A stretch of DNA of 23,531 bases, from contig DTSC01000359.1 of assembly GCA_012965625.1 (NCBI GenBank), positions 1 through 23,531 of the forward strand, written 5' to 3'. A program made the translations under genes and the position numbers. Source of the stretch: Flavobacteriales bacterium. Lineage in GTDB: Bacteria; Bacteroidota; Bacteroidia; NORP154. The notes under the pieces were generated by a model that saw only the letters and a program-made list of their open reading frames with translations, was not told where the DNA came from and ran no database searches. Below are positions 1-7,411 of the stretch, one piece after another; positions within the stretch are counted from its first letter, which is position 1, and every line of letters starts with the position of its first letter.

Positions 1-59
1 TTAATAGCATTGGTAATCTCTAAAAGGATGCAGTTGGAGTAAGTTCTATAATCAAACAT

Positions 60-1472
60 TTGAATTTTCTCCAGTTATTGACTAATGTTATTGTATCTGC
101 CATTGAAAATCAAAGATTAGCAAGAGAAGCAATCCGCCAGGAACAAGAAAAACAAATGCTAATAGAGAAACAGAATGATATGTTAGAAAAGCAAGTGAAT
201 GAAAGGACAAAAGAGCTTGTTGTTGAAAGGGATGAGTCTGAGAGACTGCTACACAATATTCTTCCTGTTGAAGTGGCCAATGAGTTAAAACAAAAAGGGT
301 ATACTACAGCTAAAAGTTATAAAAAGGTTAGTATTTTGTTTACAGATTTTCAAGGTTTTACTGAAACCTCATCTAAAATTACTCCTCAGGAATTGGTTTC
401 TGAGCTAAATGAAATCTTTAAAGAATTTGATGCTATAATGGGCGAGCATGGTGTTGAAAAAATTAAAACTATTGGGGATGCATATATGGCTGTTTGTGGA
501 TTGCCAATTGAGAGTAAAGATCATGCGTTGAATTGTATTAATGCGGGGAAAGACATGCTTAAATATCTTAAACATAGAGCTAAAACTGCAAGGATATCTT
601 GGACTATGAGGGTTGGCATCCATTCAGGTGCTTTAGTTGCAGGAGTAGTAGGTACCAAGAAGTTCACCTATGATGTGTGGGGTGATACGGTAAATACGGC
701 TGCCAGAATGGAAAGCGGGGGTGAACCTGGAAAAATTAACATTTCTCATACAACGTATAAACTAGTAAAAGATGATTTTGAATTTGAACACCGTGGAAAA
801 ATGCTTGCAAAAGGAAAAGGTGAAGTGGATATGTATTTTGTTGGAAAGGGTAAAAAATACAAATCCAAGAAGAGAAAAAAGTCAAAGGCAACTATTTCTG
901 AAATCAAGAAATATATTATTGATAAACTTGAAAGAGAGCTTCCCGAAAAACTATATTACCATGGAATGCAACATACCATTGATGTCTTTGAGGCAGCTGA
1001 AAGGATAGCTATTAGTGAGAGTGTTTCAAAAGAGGAATTAAATCTAATTCAGGTTGCTGCCTTGTTTCATGATTCTGGGTTTACAATTACTTACAAGGAC
1101 CATGAAGAAGCAGGTTGCAAATTAGTAAGAGAGGTAGTTCCTGGATTTGGTTATGGCCGGAGAGAAATAGAGCAGATTTGTGCTATGATTATGGCAACGA
1201 AAGTTCCACAAACAGCTAAAACAAAGTTCCAAAAAATAATTTGTGATGCAGACCTGGATTATTTAGGAACTGATCGATTTGAGTCCATTGGACAATCATT
1301 GATGCAAGAGCTTAATGGACGAGGTGCTAGCTTGAATGTAAAGACTTGGAATGAACTGCAGTTTAAGTTCTTGGAAAACCATAAGTATTATACAGCTACT
1401 TGTAGAAAGTCAAGAGATCCAGTTAAATTTACTCATCTTAAGGCGCTCAAGAAACTGCTTGCAAAAGTGTAA
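60..1472 (+). CDS. Class III adenylate cyclase with C-terminal HD domain (5' end unresolved)
   Basis: Makes cAMP from ATP. The start given is a TTG codon; the frame is open only back to base 24, with a TAA at 21-23. Residues 1-20 resemble the last helix of a GAF sensor domain, followed by a coiled-coil linker (about 20-65). The cyclase domain spans about 85-262: metal-binding D96 and D140, adenine-selecting K136 (in KTIGD) and D205 (in YDVWG), and N212/R216 for the transition state. The K/D pair points to adenylate rather than guanylate cyclase. After a basic linker (264-276), residues 285-410 form an HD phosphohydrolase domain (H301/H305, H337-D338, D397/D399) that resembles a cyclic-nucleotide phosphodiesterase motif. 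A bifunctional make-and-break enzyme is an inference. The gene lies 38 bases before an exchanger with a cAMP-type domain. The missing sensor half may lie left of the window, in another frame, or be lost. Confidence 0.85.
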   Translation: MNFLQLLTNVIVSAIENQRLAREAIRQEQEKQMLIEKQNDMLEKQVNERTKELVVERDESERLLHNILPVEVANELKQKGYTTAKSYKKVSILFTDFQGFTETSSKITPQELVSELNEIFKEFDAIMGEHGVEKIKTIGDAYMAVCGLPIESKDHALNCINAGKDMLKYLKHRAKTARISWTMRVGIHSGALVAGVVGTKKFTYDVWGDTVNTAARMESGGEPGKINISHTTYKLVKDDFEFEHRGKMLAKGKGEVDMYFVGKGKKYKSKKRKKSKATISEIKKYIIDKLERELPEKLYYHGMQHTIDVFEAAERIAISESVSKEELNLIQVAALFHDSGFTITYKDHEEAGCKLVREVVPGFGYGRREIEQICAMIMATKVPQTAKTKFQKIICDADLDYLGTDRFESIGQSLMQELNGRGASLNVKTWNELQFKFLENHKYYTATCRKSRDPVKFTHLKALKKLLAKV

Positions 1473-1510
1473 TGTGAGAACATTTATTTTTTAATTAAAT
1501 TTAATTTATT

Positions 1511-4500
1511 ATGAAGAAAATACTGATTCATGTCGCATGCTTATTCATTGTATTAGGTTTAAACCAGTTTGCCTTAGCCGATACTCAACATGACGGACAG
1601 GATGAAAAGACAACAATTGTTAAATCTGTTGATAATAAACAGGGAGTAACCCATGAAACTCATAATGAAAATGCTCAAGAGTCCGGCCATAAAGACTTAC
1701 ATGAAGATGGCCATGAAACAGCGCATGAAGGCGGACATAAAGGAGGCATGGAGCCCTTGCTCTTTATTATTATAGCATTGATTATAGGAGCGGCAACGAG
1801 ACATTTTTTAAAGAAAAGTCCACTTCCTTTTACTGTAACCTTACTGTTGATTGGTATTATCATGGGAGTAATGGCAAATAAGGGTTTTTTTGATGGGGTA
1901 ATGGAACCATTTAAATTAGGTTTGCATTGGGCGGGAAATATTGACCCTCACCTAATCCTATTCGTATTTTTACCCATATTAATATTTGAAGCTGCATTTG
2001 CTCTTGACGTTCATGTTTTTAAGAAGTCTCTTGGCAATGCGATTATTTTAGCTGTCCCTGGAATAGTTGTGGCTTTAGTGCTCACGGCGGCGATAATAAT
2101 CGTTACAGATATGTTGGGATGGGGATTTGAAGGATGGAACTGGGCTTATGCTCTTATGTTTGGTTCTGTAGTCTCTGCAACTGATCCAGTAGCGGTAGTT
2201 GCCCTTCTTAAGGATCTGGGTGCTAGCAAGAAGTTGGGTACATTGATCGAAGGAGAGTCTTTGTTAAATGATGGAACGGCAATTGTGATCTTTATGGTGA
2301 TTTATGCCCCAATCGTGGCTATTTCATTTTCTGCTACCGGGGAAGTGTTGGTTCCAGATGAATCATCTTCTCCTTTTATTGAGTTTCTACGAGTGGGACT
2401 AGGTGGAATAGTTCTTGGAATTGTGGTCGGATATGTTGTAGTTGCTTGGGTGAAAAGGGTATTTAACGATGTTTTCGTTGAAATTTCAGTAATTATTGCA
2501 GCTGCCTATTTTGTCTTCTACGCAGCTGAAGAATTTCTCCATGTATCTGGTGTACTTGCATTAGTTTCATACGGACTGGTCATGGCAGGTGTGGGGAAAA
2601 CCCGAATTAGTCCTGAAGTTGGTCACTTTTTGCATGAATTCTGGGAGCTGGCAGCGTTCATTGCAAACGTCCTCATTTTTATAATAGTAGGTGTTGTTAT
2701 AGCGGAGCGTGGTGTTTTTGATGCTACGGCTAATGATTATTTATTATTGTTAATAATATATGTGGGTATTCATGTGGTGCGTGCTATTGTGATTTTAATG
2801 TTCTACCCTTTTATGAAGCGGACCGGATATGGCTTGCCGAAAAAGGATGCTATTGTGGTTTGGTATGGTGCGCTTAGGGGAGCAATTGGGCTTGCGCTTG
2901 CACTTATTGTAGCAGGAATTGATCCAAAAAAGATGGCAATTTATCTTGAAATCGATGAATCTCAAGCGGTTATTGTGATTGATCAATTTCTCTTTTTAAT
3001 TTCTGGCGTAGTAGCTCTAACTCTTCTGGTAAATGCAACTACGATTAAAATGATTGTTAATGGTTTGGGACTTACTAAAATACCTGCCGTAAAGGCCATG
3101 ATGATGACTTCTGCTTACAACGATCTCAAGGTTGATACGGATAATTCAGTTGAACTCATGAAGGGTGACAGGTTTTTAAGTGGCGCCAATTGGAGTGCTG
3201 TTCGAGATTATCTCCCAAGTTTAAAGGCTCCGGATATTTCACCAGAAGAGCTAGCTGCAATGGATACTTTAGCGGAAACCAGGCGCCGTATCTTGGAAAA
3301 GGAGAAGAGCTCGTACTGGCACCAATTTAATGATGGATTGCTAGGTCCTCAGGCAGTGAGACGCTTGTCGGATGGTGTAAGTGAAACATTAGACCTTGGT
3401 GGCAAAGTAGATCTTTCGCAACGTGATTATCTGGACAAACTCTGGGGGACGCCTAAATTCTTGACAAAGCTTCAAGCGATACCTCTAATTGGCACATTGG
3501 CAAAGAATGAGCTATCAAATAGATTAGCTATGAGCTATGATATTGCTCAAGGATTTATTGTAGCACAAGAAGAAGTCGTAAAGTTAGTGGATAGCATGAC
3601 GGATGATAAAGAGGGTGGGACTAATAAATCTCTTGTTGATGAAGTAAAGGTTGAGATTGAAACAAATCGGATTAGAGGTCTGCATTATATTAAAGGGATA
3701 CGTGAGGTAAATCCCGAAATTGCTGCTGCAATTGAAACGAAGCAGGCTATTCGTTCGGTATTAAATCATGAGCGCAGCACCATAAAAAAGCTGCAAAATC
3801 AGGGCCGGATAGAAGATGATGAAAGTGAAAAGATGATTTCGAGTGTGGAAGAAAGAATGAAAAAATTAATGGATTCTCCCCCGGCAATTAAGCTGCCAGC
3901 TCCTCATGAACTTCTAAAGGAAATTCCCTGGCTTCAAGGACTGGATGCTGATACTTTCAAAAAGGTGGAGGCAACAGTGGAAGACAAAATTTATCAGTCT
4001 GGTGAAGCTTTGATGAAAGAAGGAGGCGGTGGTGATGGGCTTTTTATTATTGCTAGGGGGTCGGTTAACGTAACAGTTGGTGATACAATTGTTGATATTG
4101 TAGGTCAAGGATCGGTAATAGGTGAAATGGCAGTACTCACCGGCGTGAAGAGAACTGCGACTGTTACTGCAGACACCCAGGTAACTGCACTATGGCTGCC
4201 AACAGGAGCGATGCAAGAGATAATGAGCAACTCAGATGAACTGGAGTATCAGCTATGGGATACTGCAGGAAAGCGTTTTGCTATGAATATGCTAGGTAAC
4301 TTAGAGCCCTATAAAACTTGGAGGCAAATACAATTCAGAAAATGGCTTTCAGAAGGGAAGGTGGTCTCGGCTTCTGTTTTGGAAGATAATAAAATAGACC
4401 TTCGTAAGCAGATCGGTGTTTTGTTAAAAGGCACTGCAGTTATTTTAAGCGACGATGCTCAAGAAAAAATTGGAGCACCATTAGTTTTGACCAATCAATT

Positions 4501-4546
4501 ACATAGCCTCAGTGATGATGCCTGGGTTTTTGTTAGAGCTAAATAG
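1511..4546 (+). CDS. CPA1 Na+/H+ exchanger with cyclic-nucleotide-binding domain
   Basis: Inner-membrane cation/proton antiporter, probably gated by cAMP. Residues 1-23 look like a signal peptide. Residues 27-79 are a His/Glu-rich periplasmic stretch with H60, H64, H68, H72 and H76 at exact four-residue spacing. Residues 81-515 hold about 12 membrane segments, with the CPA1 motifs ATDPVAVVA (D225) and ESLLNDGTA (N253-D254, the ion-binding ND pair). Residues 515-800 are soluble; the YWHQF...GLLG stretch near 602 resembles the region after the membrane domain in plant SOS1 and animal sperm NHE. Residues 800-930 are a CNBD with GEMA (871-874) and R881-T882-A883, which match the phosphate-binding cassette, including its key arginine. 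About 80 more residues follow. At 1011 residues it is far longer than plain NhaP proteins. The cyclase gene just upstream suggests the ligand source. Na+ versus K+ cannot be told from sequence. Confidence 0.9.
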   Translation: MKKILIHVACLFIVLGLNQFALADTQHDGQDEKTTIVKSVDNKQGVTHETHNENAQESGHKDLHEDGHETAHEGGHKGGMEPLLFIIIALIIGAATRHFLKKSPLPFTVTLLLIGIIMGVMANKGFFDGVMEPFKLGLHWAGNIDPHLILFVFLPILIFEAAFALDVHVFKKSLGNAIILAVPGIVVALVLTAAIIIVTDMLGWGFEGWNWAYALMFGSVVSATDPVAVVALLKDLGASKKLGTLIEGESLLNDGTAIVIFMVIYAPIVAISFSATGEVLVPDESSSPFIEFLRVGLGGIVLGIVVGYVVVAWVKRVFNDVFVEISVIIAAAYFVFYAAEEFLHVSGVLALVSYGLVMAGVGKTRISPEVGHFLHEFWELAAFIANVLIFIIVGVVIAERGVFDATANDYLLLLIIYVGIHVVRAIVILMFYPFMKRTGYGLPKKDAIVVWYGALRGAIGLALALIVAGIDPKKMAIYLEIDESQAVIVIDQFLFLISGVVALTLLVNATTIKMIVNGLGLTKIPAVKAMMMTSAYNDLKVDTDNSVELMKGDRFLSGANWSAVRDYLPSLKAPDISPEELAAMDTLAETRRRILEKEKSSYWHQFNDGLLGPQAVRRLSDGVSETLDLGGKVDLSQRDYLDKLWGTPKFLTKLQAIPLIGTLAKNELSNRLAMSYDIAQGFIVAQEEVVKLVDSMTDDKEGGTNKSLVDEVKVEIETNRIRGLHYIKGIREVNPEIAAAIETKQAIRSVLNHERSTIKKLQNQGRIEDDESEKMISSVEERMKKLMDSPPAIKLPAPHELLKEIPWLQGLDADTFKKVEATVEDKIYQSGEALMKEGGGGDGLFIIARGSVNVTVGDTIVDIVGQGSVIGEMAVLTGVKRTATVTADTQVTALWLPTGAMQEIMSNSDELEYQLWDTAGKRFAMNMLGNLEPYKTWRQIQFRKWLSEGKVVSASVLEDNKIDLRKQIGVLLKGTAVILSDDAQEKIGAPLVLTNQLHSLSDDAWVFVRAK

Positions 4547-4589
4547 TTGTGTTTTTTCTGTGTAAAGACTGAGAGATATATAAAGGAAA

Positions 4590-5939
4590 GTGCTGTATTT
4601 AATTGAAGATCCTTTTATAAGTAAGATAGGAAGAACCATCCTTATAAGTAAGATAGGAAGAACCATCCTTTTCTTGACATTTGCATTCTTTCTTACATCT
4701 TGTGTAATTTATTATAAGACAGCTGATATAGAAAGCACTATTCAGGAATTCCGGAAAGCAGTTAATAATAACCATGCATCAGCTCAAAAGACATTTAATG
4801 AGCAAGAAGCTTTTTTTAATAACTTTAGAAATCGTGCAACAGAAGAGCCTTACGCATCTGCAAAAAAAAGGCTGGAGACAATACGCTCTGGCATGCAAGA
4901 AATTAATAGAGCAAAACTTGCAGCCGATAATACCTATGAAGAATTTAAATCCTATTCAAAAGGAAAAGATAAAATTGCATCTAATACAGAGGAATGGAAA
5001 CTATTCAAACAGACAAAAATAAAAATGAAGGCAAGTCAAAATGAAATGCAGGGCCTTTTTGATACCTTTTCTAAATCAGCGGAAGAATATCATCAATATG
5101 TAGAAGAAAGTGTAATGCCATTTATCAGGCGTTTTAATGTTGCTGACTATCTAAATACTTATAAAGAAGCTGGCGATAAAATTGCACAAAGCCAACAGGC
5201 ATCTTTAGAGGTTGTTAAGAAGAACAGAGATGTACTCAATGGTATTTCTAGAAATTTGGAAGATAGAGATATAGATCCTTACCCAAGGCTATATGAGCAG
5301 CTGCGACTGATGGATAGAGAGCTTAGGCAACTTACTAGGACTGAACAAAATTTGCGAGCACTAATGCGTGAATTCTCTTTGCAAACCAAGGGCTTTACTG
5401 AAATATGGACTTCTTTTCCTGAATGGCCTGCCATTGATAAATTGGATAATCAAATAAGGGCTCTGCTTGATGGTGTAACGGACATAAATACAGCCTGCCA
5501 GCTGCATGTAAATCAATTTGAGACTATCGTCAGAAAAGAAAATATAGGAGAAATTAATGCACCTTTAATGTTACAGAAGACAAAGAATTACTTAGATGAA
5601 TTTAATCATAAGGTTTCCACACTAAAAAATGAACTGTCTGCTGCCTCAGATGCTATGCACATTAATAGACTTCCTTCTGAAGAAAGCAAGAAGCTTTATC
5701 GTGAGCAATTGGAATTGATTAATCAATATATTGTTGAATTAGAAGGATTACGTTCCGAGATCACTGTGCATTATAATAAATTGGATCTTGAACTGAGGGG
5801 TGAAAATATGGTATGGATTGGTCCAGGGATGGCAGCATGGGATGCTGTCGATGCACTTAAAGCAATTACAGATCGTGTAAATATTTTTAGCAAGAAAATA
5901 GCAAAATGTAGCAGAATTCTTAATAATCTCAAGAAATAA
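4590..5939 (+). CDS. Helical lipoprotein of unknown function
   Basis: I do not recognise a family. The start is GTG at 4590, two bases after AAAGGA; the frame is closed by TAA at 4581, so there is no ATG alternative before the signal sequence. A hydrophobic stretch (27-35) ends in the lipobox LTSC with C38, so a lipid-anchored envelope protein is likely. The rest is almost all predicted alpha-helix, rich in Lys, Glu, Gln and Asn, with long coiled-coil-like runs and no membrane segment or catalytic motif that I can see. The nine-residue segment ISKIGRTIL occurs twice in tandem at 10-27, from an exact 27-base duplication. It lies 43 bases after the exchanger gene in the same direction, so it may be the third gene of that unit. 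It could be a structural or regulatory partner of the exchanger, but nothing in the protein proves this. Confidence 0.75.
   Translation: MLYLIEDPFISKIGRTILISKIGRTILFLTFAFFLTSCVIYYKTADIESTIQEFRKAVNNNHASAQKTFNEQEAFFNNFRNRATEEPYASAKKRLETIRSGMQEINRAKLAADNTYEEFKSYSKGKDKIASNTEEWKLFKQTKIKMKASQNEMQGLFDTFSKSAEEYHQYVEESVMPFIRRFNVADYLNTYKEAGDKIAQSQQASLEVVKKNRDVLNGISRNLEDRDIDPYPRLYEQLRLMDRELRQLTRTEQNLRALMREFSLQTKGFTEIWTSFPEWPAIDKLDNQIRALLDGVTDINTACQLHVNQFETIVRKENIGEINAPLMLQKTKNYLDEFNHKVSTLKNELSAASDAMHINRLPSEESKKLYREQLELINQYIVELEGLRSEITVHYNKLDLELRGENMVWIGPGMAAWDAVDALKAITDRVNIFSKKIAKCSRILNNLKK
4617..4670 (+). repeat. Exact 27-base tandem duplication
   Basis: Bases 4617-4643 and 4644-4670 are identical and adjacent. 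The unit is nine codons, so the reading frame of the lipoprotein gene is kept and its signal peptide is lengthened from about 28 to 37 residues. No divergence between copies is visible, which suggests a recent slippage event or an assembly artefact. Confidence 0.95.
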
Positions 5940-6076
5940 CAACCTCTTTATTGATACATAAAGTAATTTCATCTTAGCTCAACATCAGATTACAAGAATC
6001 TTTAATCCATTTCTGTTCTTTTCTAATTGATCTTACGAATAATGGTTGCCATTTTAATTAAATAATTAATTCTTGG

Positions 6077-6084
6077 TATTTTTG
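6077..6084 (+). promoter_or_regulatory. Candidate -7 element upstream of argG
   Basis: TATTTTTG matches the Bacteroidota -7 consensus TAnnTTTG exactly and lies 55 bases before the argG start. No clear TTTG -33 box stands at the usual spacing; TTTT at 6052-6055 is the nearest. The same 200-base gap holds two small hairpins, CTTTAT/ATAAAG (5946-5963) and AATGG-TTG-CCATT followed by TT (6041-6055), which might end transcription of the lipoprotein gene weakly. Confidence 0.35.
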
Positions 6085-6139
6085 CAAACCATTAGACTAT
6101 TGGTAACAAACATTATTAATCTGAGGTATTGTATTAGTT

Positions 6140-7411
6140 ATGGCAGAAAAAGAACATAATAAAGTGATTTTGGCTTATAGCGGCGGACTTGATACCTCTG
6201 TAATTTTAAAGTGGTTAGCCAATAAAGGTTATGAAGTAATTTGTTTTGTTGGCAATGTGGGGCAAAAGGAGGACTTTGAAGCTGTAGAGAAAAAAGCTTA
6301 TGCTACAGGAGCTTCCAAGGTATATGTAGATGATTTGCGATTGGATTTTGTTTTAAACTTTATTTTTCCTGCTCTTAAAGGTAATGCACTTTATGAAGGC
6401 AGATATTTACTTGGTACCGCCCTTGCAAGGCCCCTTATAAGTCGACGGCATATTGAGATAGCTCGATTGGAGGAAGCTCAGTATGTCTCACATGGTTCTA
6501 CTGGAAAAGGAAATGATCAGGTGAGGTTTGAGCTGGGATATTATGCTCTTAACCCAGATATTAAAGTTGTCTCTCCATGGAAGGATGAGGAGTTTTTAAA
6601 CCAATTTAAAGGAAGAAATGATCTGTTAAACTATGCAAAAGAATGGGGGATAGAAGTCTCAGCATCAAAAAAAAGGTCTTATAGTGAAGATGAGAATTTA
6701 ATGCATATAAGTCATGAAGCAGGAGAACTGGAGGATCCTTCTAATCGCCCCAGTGAAGATGTGTTTTCATTAACAAACTCACTAAAATCTGCACCAGACA
6801 AGGAAACCATTATTGAAATTGAATTTAAAAATGGCATCCCCATAGCAGTAAGAAATCTGGATGATGGTACTGAGAAAACAGATCCTCTGGATTTATTTAT
6901 TTATTTAAATGACTTAGGAAGTTTAAATGGAATTGGTCGTCTGGATATGGTGGAGAATAGATTCATTGGTATTAAGTCCAGGGGTATATATGAAACACCG
7001 GGAGCTGAGATATTATGGGCGGCGCATAGAGACCTTGAAGGGATAGCCATGGATAAAGAAGTTATGCATTTGCGAGACATGTTAATTCCAAAATTTTCAG
7101 AACTTATCTACAATGGGTTTTGGTTTTCTCCTGAGATGGACTTTATAATGTGTGCTTTTGATAAAAGCCAGGAATCCATTGACGGTTGTGTAAGGCTTTC
7201 ATTATACAAGGGCAATACAACTATTATTGGCAGGGAATCACCAGTAAGCTTGTATGATCAAGACCTTTCCAGTATGGAAGTGGAAGGAGGTTTTGATGCT
7301 GTTGACTCTAAAGGGTTTATTAATATCAATGCCATTCGGTTAAAGGCGCACCATATGGTATTAAAAAGGAAACGCCCTTATAAATGGCGTAGAAAAAAGG
7401 ATGATGAGTAA
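6140..7411 (+). CDS. argG: Argininosuccinate synthase
   Basis: Joins citrulline and aspartate with ATP to give argininosuccinate, the seventh step of arginine synthesis, in the cytoplasm. The N-terminal ATP-pyrophosphatase loop AYSGGLDTS is at 12-20, followed by NVGQKEDFE, RYLLGTALARP, VSHGSTGKGNDQVRFEL (116-132), DENLMHISHEAG and VENRFIGIKSRGIYETP, all family hallmarks. At 423 residues it is slightly longer than usual (about 400) because of a basic tail ending in KWRRKKDDE. From memory, the motif wording is closer to the human ASS1 type (NIGQKEDFE, GRESPLSLY) than to the AFSGGLDTS form common in many Bacteroidota. It overlaps argH by 11 bases, so the two are probably translated from one message. 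A candidate promoter element lies upstream. Confidence 0.97.
   Translation: MAEKEHNKVILAYSGGLDTSVILKWLANKGYEVICFVGNVGQKEDFEAVEKKAYATGASKVYVDDLRLDFVLNFIFPALKGNALYEGRYLLGTALARPLISRRHIEIARLEEAQYVSHGSTGKGNDQVRFELGYYALNPDIKVVSPWKDEEFLNQFKGRNDLLNYAKEWGIEVSASKKRSYSEDENLMHISHEAGELEDPSNRPSEDVFSLTNSLKSAPDKETIIEIEFKNGIPIAVRNLDDGTEKTDPLDLFIYLNDLGSLNGIGRLDMVENRFIGIKSRGIYETPGAEILWAAHRDLEGIAMDKEVMHLRDMLIPKFSELIYNGFWFSPEMDFIMCAFDKSQESIDGCVRLSLYKGNTTIIGRESPVSLYDQDLSSMEVEGGFDAVDSKGFININAIRLKAHHMVLKRKRPYKWRRKKDDE

Noticed and set aside
481..489. Possible stand-alone guanylate cyclase call
   Set aside because: The substrate-selecting positions are Lys (K136) and Asp (D205), the adenylate pair, not the Glu/Cys pair of guanylate cyclases.
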